From assembly GCA_030651695.1 (NCBI GenBank), contig JAUSCD010000033.1:62001-126000 (forward strand): a DNA stretch of 64,000 nucleotides, in the 5' to 3' direction. The notes under the pieces were generated by a model, which was not told the origin of the DNA, did not search any database, and worked only from the letters and a program-made list of their open reading frames with translations. This DNA is from Pseudohongiella sp. GTDB taxonomy: Bacteria; Pseudomonadota; Gammaproteobacteria; Pseudomonadales; Pseudohongiellaceae. Positions within the stretch are counted from its first letter, which is position 1. Each line of letters opens with the position of its first letter. Below are positions 1 to 9,604 of this stretch, one piece after another. A program made the translations under genes and the position numbers.

Positions 1-86
1 GGTTAGCAACTCTCTGAGGAAAGTTGGCCCAAAAAGGCCTGCGAAAAAAGGCGCCCTGGTTTCAAATCGCCTGGCGAGGCTCAGTT

Positions 87-1502
87 TCAGCTTTCAGTAC
101 GGGCCTGCGCTTCGCGCCGGGCAGCATCAATAATTTCAAACAGATCACGGCTCTGCATGCGCTGTAAGTCCATCATGCGCTGCCAGTCTACCAGCCGGGC
201 ACGTGCCTCTGTGGTATTGCCTGTCAGCAGATTCTGACCAACTGTCACCACCCAATCCCCGGCTTTGATGCCGCGCACACCGGATGCCATACGGCCGCTG
301 GCAATCACATCAACCGGCACAAAACTGACAGGTAGCGAAGGGGTTAATGCGGGGGCACCATCCACCTCAGCCTGGGGCCGGAATTCATCACCGACTGGCG
401 GCTGCATAACAAAAATACCTTCGACCCCTGTGCGCGGATGACGATATATCGCGCTGTTTGGAATCAGCACTGCTTCCTCAGACTGGCCATAGAGCACATC
501 AACAGTTACAAACATGCCGGGACGCATCAGGCCATCCTGATTGCTGACATCGATATATGCCTGGGTGCGCAAGGTACTGCTGTCAAGAAACGGGGATACG
601 CGAGCTATGTCGGCCGATATCATGAGATCCGGCCAACTGTCGGAATACAGGTTAACCGGCATACCTTGGCGAATATAGGTCAGATTGCGTTCAGTCAGCA
701 GAATTTCCACCTGCATCTGCGTCAGATCTCCAATCAGAAACAGGCGGGTGTTCTGACTGGCAATCTGGCCACGTTCGGCGTTGCGCAAACCAATGGTGCC
801 ACTGGTAGGCGCACGCACGGTCGTGCGGGCAAGCTCCATTCGCCGCTCTTCGAGCTGGGATTCCACTTGTCGTTGCTGCGCCTGACGCAATTGCACATCG
901 GCCTGGGCCACTGCCACCTGGGCACGGACCGCTTCCAGCGCGGACACAGTCTCAAGCTGGCGCGTACGCAATTCCTCAATCCGGATCAGCTGATTGGCCA
1001 GTACCTGAAAATTGGCTTCAGCCTGGCGCGTCTGAGCACGTGCGACCTCAAGCTGCGACTCTGCCTGCTGTAAGCGCTCCCGGTATTCCGTGTCACGGAT
1101 TTGCACCAACGGATCACCGGCATTCACAAATTGGCCATTATCGGCAAATATCTGAACAATCGGGCCGCCGACTTCAGGGAAAATTTCAGCCTGATTGCGT
1201 GCAGTTACCTGGCCGGTCAGACGCTCTTCCAGGGGCAAGCCACCGTATTGGGCGGCGACCACTTCAACGGCGGGAATCAGACCCGGAGGCATTCCGCCCT
1301 GACCACCAAATCCCCCCCCAAAACCACCAGGACCGCCGCGCATGCCGCCCTGCGGCCCTGCAGGCGCAGCACCAGTCTGACTGGTATTGCCTGTCTCAGA
1401 CTCGGAGCTACAGGCAGCTACCAGCATCACTACAACAAGCAGGACTATCCTACAGGGTCTGAAACTGAGGCCGTGTGGATTACTGTGAAATTGCTTGATC
1501 AT
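87..1502 (-). CDS. RND efflux membrane fusion (adaptor) lipoprotein
   Basis: Periplasmic adaptor of a resistance-nodulation-division efflux pump (HlyD/AcrA-like family), linking an inner-membrane pump to an outer-membrane channel. From the ATG at 1502 the product is 471 aa. It starts with a lipoprotein signal whose lipobox is LVAAC (Cys31), followed by a Gly/Pro-rich linker, a biotinyl-lipoyl half-motif (VGGPIVQIFADNGQFVNAGD), a long Gln/Glu/Arg-rich coiled-coil hairpin and beta-barrel domains. The reading frame continues upstream to a GTG at 1580, but that would bury the signal peptide, so the ATG is preferred. No pump gene is visible. On this strand it would lie to the left of position 1. 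The substrate cannot be told. Confidence 0.88.
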   Translation of the reverse strand: MIKQFHSNPHGLSFRPCRIVLLVVVMLVAACSSESETGNTSQTGAAPAGPQGGMRGGPGGFGGGFGGQGGMPPGLIPAVEVVAAQYGGLPLEERLTGQVTARNQAEIFPEVGGPIVQIFADNGQFVNAGDPLVQIRDTEYRERLQQAESQLEVARAQTRQAEANFQVLANQLIRIEELRTRQLETVSALEAVRAQVAVAQADVQLRQAQQRQVESQLEERRMELARTTVRAPTSGTIGLRNAERGQIASQNTRLFLIGDLTQMQVEILLTERNLTYIRQGMPVNLYSDSWPDLMISADIARVSPFLDSSTLRTQAYIDVSNQDGLMRPGMFVTVDVLYGQSEEAVLIPNSAIYRHPRTGVEGIFVMQPPVGDEFRPQAEVDGAPALTPSLPVSFVPVDVIASGRMASGVRGIKAGDWVVTVGQNLLTGNTTEARARLVDWQRMMDLQRMQSRDLFEIIDAARREAQARTES

Positions 1503-1846
1503 AGTGTTGGTCTCTGTAACTTCTGTGGCCAAACAGCCTGAATGACTCGGAACTACGCACAGCATACGCCATCGGGCCACTAAAATGGTGTCAAAACCCT
1601 AGCAATTACAGGGCATTCGTCCTGTCAAACGCGGCATTCACAGCAAGCTGTAACAAGAGTTTTCAGGAACATCAAATCTGCCACATTTCTGACAGATTTC
1701 TCTTCCATTACGCTATTCTTGGCATAGACTTCTAGCTGGTTTAACGTAACGCGACATTTTTTCCGTCTCGCGCCGGTTAATTATGTTTTTCCGACGGCTA
1801 CGAAAGCAGTAATAGCAGCTTTTTTTATGAATCAGCGGGGCACGTT
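1503..1846. other. Divergent intergenic region between efflux adaptor and speB
   Basis: This 344-bp gap separates divergently transcribed genes, so it should hold both promoters. A nested, imperfect inverted repeat is visible at 1741-1780 (TTAAC and CGCGA pairing with TCGCG and GTTAA), followed by a T-rich stretch. A second weak stem with a run of seven T lies at 1803-1827, just before speB. These could be a leader or attenuator for the polyamine genes, but pairing is too weak to call a terminator. No reading frame here looks like a gene. Confidence 0.4.
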
Positions 1847-2797
1847 ATGAGCACATGGGACAACGCGATCACCGGCACACCGGGTACCGGGGCTGTCAAT
1901 TCGCACAGCTTCGGAGGCGCGGTCAGTTTTTTCCGCACACCGTTCGGCCGCGACCTGACGGGCATTGATGTTGCCGTCATGGGCATTCCGCTGGACATTG
2001 CAGTCACCAACCGTTCAGGTGCCCGTCTTGGCCCCCGGGCTATCCGCAATGCTTCAATGTCGCTGGCATGGGAGCGGCCCTGGCCATGGAAAACAGATCC
2101 TTTGCAGGCTCTGAAAGTTGTCGACTATGGTGACTGTGAAAACAAAAGCGGCGGTGGTCTGACCAGCGTCAAACACATTGAAGGCTGGGTTGATCAGATC
2201 CTCGATGCAGGAGCCGCCGCGCTTTTGCTGGGGGGTGATCACTTCATCAGTTACCCAAGCCTGCGCGCACACTTTAAAAAACACGGTAAAATCAGCCTGA
2301 TTCACTTTGACGCGCACACTGACACCTGGCCAAGTTCCGGTGAAGGCATCAATCATGGCACGATGTTTTATCAGGCAGCCAAAGAAGGCATTGTCGATCC
2401 TGCTACGTCAATACAGATCGGCATTCGTACAACCAACGACGACACCCTCGGTTATGAAATTGCCTCAGCCACTGATGTGCATGAGCAAAGCATTGCCGCC
2501 ACTGTCAAACGGGTGCGTGAGCGTGTTGGTAACAACCCGGTTTACATAACCTTTGATATCGATTGCCTTGATCCTGCATTTGCACCCGGCACCGGCACCC
2601 CGGTCCCGGGTGGCCTGAGCTCGTTTCAGGCACTCAGCATTATTCGCGGGCTGGTGGGTATCAATCTGATTGGCATGGATGTGGTAGAAGTGGCACCTGC
2701 CTATGATCACGCCGAAATGACTGCACTGGCGGGTGCGCAGATTGCCATCGAATTGCTCGCTCTGTACGCCGAATGTCGTGCCGCACACGCTCTTTAA
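1847..2797 (+). CDS. speB: Agmatinase (agmatine ureohydrolase)
   Basis: Ureohydrolase of the arginase/agmatinase family, 316 aa. It would hydrolyse agmatine to putrescine and urea in the cytoplasm. All six manganese ligands of the family are present: H132 in GGDHF, D155, H157 and D159 in FDAHTDTW, and D237 and D239 in FDIDCLDP. The C-terminal GTGTPVPGGLSS stretch is also typical. The gene lies 12 bp upstream of an arginine decarboxylase, which makes agmatine, so agmatinase is favoured over arginase, guanidinobutyrase or proclavaminate amidinohydrolase. The two genes form a self-contained arginine-to-putrescine operon, with the second enzyme of the pathway encoded first. Confidence 0.88.
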   Translation: MSTWDNAITGTPGTGAVNSHSFGGAVSFFRTPFGRDLTGIDVAVMGIPLDIAVTNRSGARLGPRAIRNASMSLAWERPWPWKTDPLQALKVVDYGDCENKSGGGLTSVKHIEGWVDQILDAGAAALLLGGDHFISYPSLRAHFKKHGKISLIHFDAHTDTWPSSGEGINHGTMFYQAAKEGIVDPATSIQIGIRTTNDDTLGYEIASATDVHEQSIAATVKRVRERVGNNPVYITFDIDCLDPAFAPGTGTPVPGGLSSFQALSIIRGLVGINLIGMDVVEVAPAYDHAEMTALAGAQIAIELLALYAECRAAHAL

Positions 2798-2809
2798 CAA
2801 GGAATCCTG

Positions 2810-4762
2810 ATGACCGATTTAACTGCAAAAAATGGCCCGAAATGGACTGTCGAAGACGCTCAGGAACTGTACGCACTGGACACTTGGGGGGATGGTTTTT
2901 TTAGCATCAATGACAAAGGCCATGTCAGTGTGCGCCCTATTGAAGGCCAGGACATATCGGTAGATCTTATCGATGTTGTAGAAGAAGCATTACAGGAAGG
3001 TTCAACTCTGCCCCTGCTGGTCAGGTTTCAGGATATCATCAGTTCACGCGTGAAAAAGTTGAACCGCAAGTTCCGCGAAGCCATTGAAGCAGCGGAATAC
3101 GAAGGCCGTTACCGCAGCATTTTCCCCATCAAAGTGAATCAGCTGCACGAAGTCGTAGCCGAAGTTCTGGACGCCGGCAAGGAATTTGATATCGGGCTGG
3201 AGTGTGGTTCAAAAGCCGAGTTGATGGCCGCGTTGCCTCTGGTTGGCTGTGAAACACTGTTGCTGTGCAATGGTGTAAAAGATCACGTTATGCTGACCAT
3301 GATGCTGAACGCACAACAGATGGGTCAGCAGGTCATTCCGATTATCGAAAAGTACTCGGAATTTGACCAACTGATGATTCTGGGCGAACAACGTCAGCAG
3401 GCACCGAGACTGGGCGTACGCGTAAAATTGAATACACGTGGCGCCGGCCGCTGGTTTGAATCCGGCGGTTCACGCTCAAAATTCGGTCTGACAATTCCGG
3501 AGCTGGTACGACTGGTCAGCGAACTGGAAAAGAAGAACATGCAAAACTCGCTGGAGCTTTTGCACTTCCACCTGGGCAGTCAGATTTCTGATATTCAGGT
3601 GCTGCGCGCAGCCGTAAAAGAAATCACCCATATTTATGCCGAACTGATCAAACGCGGTGTCGCAGTCAGGTTTCTGGATGTTGGTGGTGGCCTTGGGGTG
3701 AACTATGGCGGCGACTATGACAATCCCGAATCGTCCATCAACTATGGTTTGCGTGAATACGCCAACGTGGTGGTGTACGCGGTAAAAGAAATCTGTGATG
3801 AACGCGGTGTTCCCTGCCCGACCCTGTTATCGGAAAGTGGACGTGCGCTTACCGCACATCACTCCATGCTGGTAATACCGGTACTGGGCGTACACCGACC
3901 AGACAGCCCGCCGGTCAACGATCTGCCGCCGGACTCGCCATCGGTCGTCGCACGCATGGAAACGTCATATCAGGAAGCCTGTGCCACCGATGTCACCGGA
4001 ATCCTGCTTGAGTGTTATCACGACGCACAGGAAGCCCGACAGGAAGCCGACCAAATGGCGCGTCTGGGTTACCTGACGCTGGATCAGATGGCACATACCG
4101 AAAGCATGTACTGGAGCACCTGTCGTGAAGTGCTGCGCAAACTGATTGCAGCCGACCTGACGCCTCCGCCCAATGAACAGCTGGAACTGGAAGAGCAACT
4201 GACAGATTTGTATCTGTGCGATTTCTCCGTTTTTCATTCCATCATCGACCACTGGGCAATTGAACAGGTATTCCCTGTGCTGCCGCTGCACAAACACACC
4301 CAGCGTCCTGAGCGCCGGGCACAGGTAGTCGATCTGACGTGCGACTCTGACGGAAAAATTGATCAGTATGTGGTAGGCAGCGGCAACACCAGCTGGTTGC
4401 CATTGCACAAACATCAACACGGCGAGCCGTATTACATCGGCATTTTTCTGGTGGGTGCGTATCAGGAAATTCTGGGTGATGCCCATAACCTGCTTGGCCG
4501 CGTGGATGAAGTCCACGTATACGCCCGCGAGGACGAAACCGGCAACTTCTGGATCGAGGAAACCCTCAAAGGCATCAGCACCAAGGATATGCTCAATCAG
4601 GTTCAGTACTTCCCCAATGACCTTGATCGCCGAATGACCGAACTGGTGCGCAAACAGATCAACGCAGGCGTAATTAAACCTGCGGAAGGCACACGTATTT
4701 TGAACAACTATACAAAACGCCTGGAAGAGAGTACTTATTGCACCACCGAGGTTGTTCGGTAG
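2810..4762 (+). CDS. speA: Biosynthetic arginine decarboxylase
   Basis: PLP-dependent, fold-III arginine decarboxylase making agmatine for polyamine synthesis, 650 aa, close to the usual length of the SpeA family. The PLP-binding lysine is K108 in YRSIFPIKVNQ. The family features LLHFHLGSQ, FLDVGGGLGVNYGG and LLSESGRALTAHH are all present in order. The start ATG is preceded by an AAGGAA-type ribosome binding site and is separated from speB by only 12 bp, so the genes are surely cotranscribed. No spermidine synthase or ornithine decarboxylase is encoded nearby. Confidence 0.93.
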   Translation: MTDLTAKNGPKWTVEDAQELYALDTWGDGFFSINDKGHVSVRPIEGQDISVDLIDVVEEALQEGSTLPLLVRFQDIISSRVKKLNRKFREAIEAAEYEGRYRSIFPIKVNQLHEVVAEVLDAGKEFDIGLECGSKAELMAALPLVGCETLLLCNGVKDHVMLTMMLNAQQMGQQVIPIIEKYSEFDQLMILGEQRQQAPRLGVRVKLNTRGAGRWFESGGSRSKFGLTIPELVRLVSELEKKNMQNSLELLHFHLGSQISDIQVLRAAVKEITHIYAELIKRGVAVRFLDVGGGLGVNYGGDYDNPESSINYGLREYANVVVYAVKEICDERGVPCPTLLSESGRALTAHHSMLVIPVLGVHRPDSPPVNDLPPDSPSVVARMETSYQEACATDVTGILLECYHDAQEARQEADQMARLGYLTLDQMAHTESMYWSTCREVLRKLIAADLTPPPNEQLELEEQLTDLYLCDFSVFHSIIDHWAIEQVFPVLPLHKHTQRPERRAQVVDLTCDSDGKIDQYVVGSGNTSWLPLHKHQHGEPYYIGIFLVGAYQEILGDAHNLLGRVDEVHVYAREDETGNFWIEETLKGISTKDMLNQVQYFPNDLDRRMTELVRKQINAGVIKPAEGTRILNNYTKRLEESTYCTTEVVR

Positions 4763-4801
4763 CGTATTTATTGACAGTCATGTTCCTGATGGTGAACTCA
4801 T

Positions 4802-6517
4802 ATGAAAGCTGACTACCTGCCAAGGCCTGCGTTGTTAAAGGCATCTGCCGTTATATTTTCAATCACCTTGCTTGCTGCCTGCAGCCCGCCAGCAACGCAA
4901 ACAGAAACAGCGACCGAAACAGTTGCAGCTGCAAATCCAGGCAGTCTGATAGAGGCTGAATTACACCAGCACATCGCGGTGCTGGCATCAGATGAATTTG
5001 GCGGTCGCGCACCTGCAACGCCAGGTGAAAAACTGACCACGGACTATTTGCAGCAGCAATTTGAGTTGCTCGGTATACAGCCTGGCAACGGCGACAGCTA
5101 TTTGCAATCAGTCCCGGTAACAGAAATTACCGTCACTAATACCCCTACCCTGAGTTTACGCGGCGGCGATTATATTGCTGACCTGAGTTACGCAGATGAG
5201 ATGGTCGTCGCCACCTATCAGGAAACTGACTCGGTGGAGCTGGTCAACAGTGAAATGGTGTTTGTTGGCTATGGCATTGTTGCACCCGAGCGCGGCTGGG
5301 ATGATTACGCCGGGGTGGATGTGCGTGGCAAGACTGTGGTCATCCTTGTTAATGATCCGGGTTATGCAACACAAAACCCGGAACTTTTTAACGGTAACGC
5401 CATGACCTGGTATGGGCGCTGGCCTTACAAATACGCCGAAGCCGCGCGTCAGGGCGCGGCCGGTGCGTTGATCATCCACGAAACCGGTGCCGCCGCGTAC
5501 GGCTGGGATGTGGTACGTAACAGCTGGACCGGCTCGCAAATTGTGCTGAGCAATGAGCAATCGGTTGCCAACAACAGCGCGGTGATCGGCTGGCTGACCC
5601 AGGACTCGGCACGACATCTGTTTAATGGCGCCGGACTGAATTTCGATGAATTGGTCAGCGCCGCTGCGCAGCCGGATTTCAGAGCAGTGCCTTTGAAAGA
5701 TATTCGCGCCAGCACCAGCTTGCGCAACAATGTTCGCAACTCATCGTCCAATAACGTGATTGCAATGATTGCGGGTACAGAACGCCCGGATGAAACCATT
5801 ATCTACACAGCGCATTGGGATCACCTCGGCACCAATCCGGATTTACCCGGCGACAACATCTACAATGGTGCCGTCGACAATGCTGCCGGCACAGCTGCAT
5901 TGCTGTCGCTGGCAAGAGAATTTTCGCAACATCCGGAACCGCCGAAACGATCAATAGTTTTCCTCGCCGTCACTGCCGAGGAATCGGGCTTGCTGGGGGC
6001 ACAGTGGTACACCGAAAATCCGGTATTCCCGTTAAGCAAAACAGTCGCAAATATCAATATTGACGCACCCACGGTCAGTGGCCCGATGAACGATATTGTG
6101 GTCATTGGTTACGGCAACAGCGAGCTGGAAGACTATCTGCGTGAAGAGCTGGTCAACCAGCCCGGGCGTTATGTGGTCGCTGAACCCCACCCGGAGCGCG
6201 GCTCCTATTACCGCTCTGACCACCTGAATTTCGCTCGCCAGGGGGTACCCGCTCTGTACGCCAAATCGGGGCAGGACAGCGCCGAACACGGCCCGGAATG
6301 GGGTGCTGCACAGGCCCAGGACTACGTTGACAATCGCTACCACTCACCCGCTGATGAGTATGACCCTGCCTGGGATCTTAGCGGCACCGTGCTGGATATC
6401 GAGCTGTATTTTGCTATTGGCCATCGGCTGAGTCAGGAAACACTCTGGCCAAACTGGTATGAAGGCAACGAATTCAAAGCGATTCGCGATGCCAGTGCTG
6501 CGGAGCGTTCTGAGTAG
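4802..6517 (+). CDS. M28 family zinc metallopeptidase, lipoprotein
   Basis: Predicted exported aminopeptidase or carboxypeptidase, 571 aa. It begins with a lipoprotein signal (ITLLAAC, Cys27). A protease-associated (PA) insert around residues 140-290 precedes and partly interrupts the catalytic domain. Zinc ligand motifs of family M28 are visible: TAHWDHLG, GAVDNAAGTA, and the general-base pair in AVTAEESGLLG. A later SYYRSDHLNFARQGVPALY supplies the last histidine. The enzyme probably works at the cell envelope on peptides; specificity cannot be read. It follows speA by 39 bp but has its own signal peptide and unrelated function, so cotranscription is possible rather than certain. Confidence 0.88.
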   Translation: MKADYLPRPALLKASAVIFSITLLAACSPPATQTETATETVAAANPGSLIEAELHQHIAVLASDEFGGRAPATPGEKLTTDYLQQQFELLGIQPGNGDSYLQSVPVTEITVTNTPTLSLRGGDYIADLSYADEMVVATYQETDSVELVNSEMVFVGYGIVAPERGWDDYAGVDVRGKTVVILVNDPGYATQNPELFNGNAMTWYGRWPYKYAEAARQGAAGALIIHETGAAAYGWDVVRNSWTGSQIVLSNEQSVANNSAVIGWLTQDSARHLFNGAGLNFDELVSAAAQPDFRAVPLKDIRASTSLRNNVRNSSSNNVIAMIAGTERPDETIIYTAHWDHLGTNPDLPGDNIYNGAVDNAAGTAALLSLAREFSQHPEPPKRSIVFLAVTAEESGLLGAQWYTENPVFPLSKTVANINIDAPTVSGPMNDIVVIGYGNSELEDYLREELVNQPGRYVVAEPHPERGSYYRSDHLNFARQGVPALYAKSGQDSAEHGPEWGAAQAQDYVDNRYHSPADEYDPAWDLSGTVLDIELYFAIGHRLSQETLWPNWYEGNEFKAIRDASAAERSE

Positions 6518-6531
6518 AAAGTCACCACAAA

Positions 6532-7419
6532 ATGAAAACACTCCGCATATTGCTGACTTTTTCGACCGCGCTGCACTTACTGGGTTGGTGCAGCACGGTT
6601 TTTGCTGAAACCGGATCTGCCCTGAGCCTGTCAGTCAGCTACCACAACAATATTCCAAACGCGGTGAGTGAGCCGGATATATTCGGCGACAGCTTTACGG
6701 ATATAAACTACCGGCTGGATCGCTTTTTTGTCGCCAGCCCCGGTAATCGCCTGTCTGTAGGCACAACACTGAGGGCACGCCAATACCGCCACTCTCAGGG
6801 CCTTGAAAGTATCAGTGCCGGGCTGGCGATGGCATATAGTCATCGGGCCGGTCTGGGTGCATATGCACCGCGCTTTAATATAAGTTTTGAACTAGCCCGA
6901 TACGAATTCAGCGAAGCCATCCGGGATGCCTGGCTCGCATCGCTGGACATGAATATGAGTAAACGCATCAGTCCTGAGTGGCTATTGACGCTGGGACTGT
7001 TGTTCGAGGATCGTGATGCCAAAACCCGCTCTGAGCTTCAATTCAGACCGGACTTTACTGCAGGTGTTTTTGACCAGAAATCCGCAACAGTCAGCGGGAG
7101 ACTTGACTACACATTGCCCAATTACTCTTTGCTGAGTTTTGGATACCGGTTTCGCGACGGAGACATCGATGCCAGCTCCCGCCCCGGATCACCGCTGTTG
7201 CGGGTAGCAAAGGCCATTGCCCGCGACACCGGACTGGGAAGAAACTACGTGGCATACCTGATCGAAGCCAGAAGCCACAGTTTCAGCGTGGACTGGGCGG
7301 TTGCAGTGACTGATAATTCAAGTATCGGAATCGGTTATCAACGCTCAATAGCCGATGCTGGTCGCGGCATTGAATATGACCACAACAACGTTCGCGCGGA
7401 ATATACCCTGCGCTTCTGA
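6532..7419 (+). CDS. Predicted outer-membrane beta-barrel protein of unknown function
   Basis: Protein of 295 aa with an N-terminal signal peptide ending near VFAETG. The rest is a series of alternating amphipathic strands and ends in an aromatic residue (AEYTLRF), the usual C-terminal signature for outer-membrane insertion. I do not recognise a named family. The gene lies 14 bp after the M28 peptidase and 13 bp before a cupredoxin-like secreted protein, so these three probably form one operon with envelope functions. Confidence 0.6.
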   Translation: MKTLRILLTFSTALHLLGWCSTVFAETGSALSLSVSYHNNIPNAVSEPDIFGDSFTDINYRLDRFFVASPGNRLSVGTTLRARQYRHSQGLESISAGLAMAYSHRAGLGAYAPRFNISFELARYEFSEAIRDAWLASLDMNMSKRISPEWLLTLGLLFEDRDAKTRSELQFRPDFTAGVFDQKSATVSGRLDYTLPNYSLLSFGYRFRDGDIDASSRPGSPLLRVAKAIARDTGLGRNYVAYLIEARSHSFSVDWAVAVTDNSSIGIGYQRSIADAGRGIEYDHNNVRAEYTLRF

Positions 7420-7432
7420 CAGGATCGCTGAT

Positions 7433-8098
7433 ATGCACCTGAAAACAACTGCGTTCGCGGCCCCCCGGATTATTGTGCTGGCTTTTTTGTTCGCGCCATC
7501 GCTGACTGCGGGTGAACTGGAAGTCGTATTCAAAGATGACAGTGGCCAGCCGATCGCCAATGCGGTGGTTGAGGTAATATCGCCAGAGGTTTCTCTACCG
7601 CTGGGTCTCGCACTGACCGGCATGATGGACCAGGTTGATAAAGAATTTGTTGGCCCGGTATTGCTGGTTGTGCAAAACAGCCTGGTTCAGTTCCCTAACA
7701 GCGATGATATCCACCACCACGTCTATTCTTACTCCGACACCAAACGCTTTGAATTGCCTTTGTATACCGGCAACACAGCTGAGCCGGTGCTGTTTGATAA
7801 GGCTGGGGTTGCAACCATAGGCTGCAATATTCATGACTGGATGGTGGGATACATCTACATCAGCCAGACGCACCTGGCTGCGCTATCCGACAGTGACGGT
7901 AGAGCGGTACTCACGGAACTGGATGCTGGCGAGTACAAATTCAGAATCTGGCACTCACGCATAAAAAACAGGGATCAGGCCACTGAGTACACCGTGATTG
8001 TCCCGGAATCAGGCACATTGCAGATGGCCCTTGAATTGGAACTTAATCCGGATCGCCGAATTCGCAGGGCGCCTGTTTCAGGCAGAACAAATTATTGA
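7433..8098 (+). CDS. Secreted cupredoxin-like protein (methylamine utilisation protein-like)
   Basis: Secreted protein of 221 aa with a signal peptide of about 24 residues. It contains an Ig-like or carboxypeptidase-regulatory-like segment (GELEVVFKDDSGQPIANAVV) and a cupredoxin-type copper motif: a histidine cluster (IHHHVYSY), then C-x-x-H-x-x-M in IGCNIHDWMVGYIY. Proteins of this type are often labelled methylamine utilisation or plastocyanin-like, though there is no methylamine dehydrogenase here. The upstream reading frame opens at 7355 inside the previous gene; the ATG at 7433 is chosen because it begins the signal peptide. It may shuttle electrons or bind copper in the periplasm, which is inference. 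Confidence 0.65.
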   Translation: MHLKTTAFAAPRIIVLAFLFAPSLTAGELEVVFKDDSGQPIANAVVEVISPEVSLPLGLALTGMMDQVDKEFVGPVLLVVQNSLVQFPNSDDIHHHVYSYSDTKRFELPLYTGNTAEPVLFDKAGVATIGCNIHDWMVGYIYISQTHLAALSDSDGRAVLTELDAGEYKFRIWHSRIKNRDQATEYTVIVPESGTLQMALELELNPDRRIRRAPVSGRTNY

Positions 8099-8105
8099 GG
8101 GTGTT

Positions 8106-8933
8106 ATGACAGCAGGACGCAGCAATTTTGATGCAATGGTGGCCAAATGGAATACAGATGGTTATCTGGTTCTACCCGGTTTCTTCGATAATAAACGCAT
8201 TGCCCGCGTCAATGACCTGGTCGATGAACTGTGGGACTCGCGCGCCGCCAAACCCAATCAGCTGATTATTGATACATTTCTGGGGACTCCCGAAACTCGA
8301 CGAACACGCTTTTCCACTGTCCCGGATCAGGTGCGTGAATCTCCTTATAAACTGAATGATCTCTATCTGGACTATGAGGATGTCAGACAAGTCGTGTTGG
8401 ACAAAGAACTGGCGAAAATTGTGGGTTTGTTGCTTGGCGGCAAAGCGCTGGTCTTTAATACGCTGAATTTCGAATATGGCTCCGGGCAAGACGATCATGT
8501 AGACACGTTCTACATGCCACCAAAACAAGCCAATCGGATGCTGGCTAGCTGGATGGCGCTTGAAAATATTTCCCCGGACTCCGGGCCGCTACGCTACTAC
8601 CCAGGCAGCCATCTGATACCTCCGTATTTGTTTTCAAACGGTAAGACCAATGTTATTGGCGCAGAACTGCCGGCGTTTTACAGCTATATGAAGCTGGAAC
8701 TGGAAAAAAGAGGAATTGAGCCGGTGAGTTTTCTGGCCGGGCGCGGAGATGTATTCATCTGGCATGCCCAGTTGTTCCATGGAGGCACACCCATCATTGA
8801 CCCGCAACAAACACGTCGCTCACTGGTGACGCACTATTACCGCACAGCAGAATACAGACACTTGTTCTGGCGGCTCAAAAAAGTCAATGAGCACGGGTAT
8901 TACTACAGGCGGCCACATCAAACACCGCATTGA
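8106..8933 (+). CDS. Phytanoyl-CoA dioxygenase (PhyH) family protein
   Basis: Non-haem Fe(II)/2-oxoglutarate dioxygenase fold, 275 aa. The iron-binding facial triad can be read as H131 and D133 (DDHVDTFY) and H225 (QLFHGGTPI). An arginine for 2-oxoglutarate binding follows in TRRSLVTHYY. The ATG at 8106 has a GAGGG-type ribosome binding site and sits 7 bp after the cupredoxin gene, so it may be translated from the same message. The substrate is unknown: PhyH relatives act on CoA esters, ectoine, phosphonates, halogenated metabolites and others. Confidence 0.8.
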   Translation: MTAGRSNFDAMVAKWNTDGYLVLPGFFDNKRIARVNDLVDELWDSRAAKPNQLIIDTFLGTPETRRTRFSTVPDQVRESPYKLNDLYLDYEDVRQVVLDKELAKIVGLLLGGKALVFNTLNFEYGSGQDDHVDTFYMPPKQANRMLASWMALENISPDSGPLRYYPGSHLIPPYLFSNGKTNVIGAELPAFYSYMKLELEKRGIEPVSFLAGRGDVFIWHAQLFHGGTPIIDPQQTRRSLVTHYYRTAEYRHLFWRLKKVNEHGYYYRRPHQTPH

Positions 8934-8946
8934 ACTCAGGCTTTCC

Positions 8947-9558
8947 TCAGGCCAGGTTTCTGAAGAAAAATCTCATGAATTTTGGCGCATGCTCGGACAT
9001 CACGATGCCATTGGCATCGCGCAGATAGTCCACCACGATGCCTGTGATGTATGCCATCAATGCCATGCTGAGAACAGTTGGATCTACATCAGCGGACAGA
9101 TGTTTGTGTTTTTTGGCGCGTGTGAAGTACTCGGAGAAGAGTTCGGTGTTCTTCTTCTTGCGGGCGTTTTGCAAGTTCAGGAAGTGCTCCATCTCTCCGG
9201 TATAGTCACATTTAAAAAACAGAATACTCAGTACTTTGAACTTGTATTGGTTTGTCTCCAGATCGATGAGTAAGTCGGAGCACAAACGTTCAAGCTGCAG
9301 TAACGGATGCGGATGATCGTTGCGCAGATCACCGAGGATGGTGTCCGCAAATGACAACTGCAACTGGTCGTGCAATGCATCAAAAACATCCAGTTTGTTC
9401 TTGAAATGCCAATAGATGGCGCCGCGGGTGACTTCTGCCCGTGTGGCTATGTCATTCAGGGTGGCGTTCGCCACCCCGCGCTCGAAGAACACGTCCACAG
9501 CCGCATCCATGATGCGACTGCGTGTTTCTAGCGCCTCTTCCTTGGTACGTCGGACCAT
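8947..9558 (-). CDS. AcrR-like TetR family repressor
   Basis: TetR-type repressor of 203 aa, similar in layout to AcrR/TtgR/MtrR. The N-terminal helix-turn-helix (TLNDIATRAEVTRGAIYWHF) is nearly canonical and a helical ligand domain follows. It is divergent from an AcrAB-type efflux operon and almost certainly controls it and itself through the 50-bp palindrome at 9605-9654. The frame extends to a GTG at 9570, but the ATG at 9558 has a GAGA element upstream and gives the normal AcrR N-terminus. The effector is presumably a hydrophobic drug or metabolite exported by the pump. Confidence 0.88.
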   Translation of the reverse strand: MVRRTKEEALETRSRIMDAAVDVFFERGVANATLNDIATRAEVTRGAIYWHFKNKLDVFDALHDQLQLSFADTILGDLRNDHPHPLLQLERLCSDLLIDLETNQYKFKVLSILFFKCDYTGEMEHFLNLQNARKKKNTELFSEYFTRAKKHKHLSADVDPTVLSMALMAYITGIVVDYLRDANGIVMSEHAPKFMRFFFRNLA

Positions 9559-9604
9559 GTGCTGTCTCACAAAAATGAATCAATCATAATTCAAAATTTA
9601 TATC

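Noticed and set aside
438-1073. 211-codon antisense open frame inside the efflux adaptor
   Set aside because: Shadow of the coiled-coil adaptor gene; no independent support.
1741-1830. Riboswitch or attenuator upstream of speB
   Set aside because: Stems are imperfect and match no riboswitch consensus I can recall; recorded only as a weak leader structure.
3965-4516. 183-codon antisense open frame inside speA
   Set aside because: Opposite conserved speA coding sequence; composition typical of antisense frames.
7433-8098. True methylamine utilisation gene
   Set aside because: No methylamine dehydrogenase or mau partners are present; only the cupredoxin-like motif is shared.
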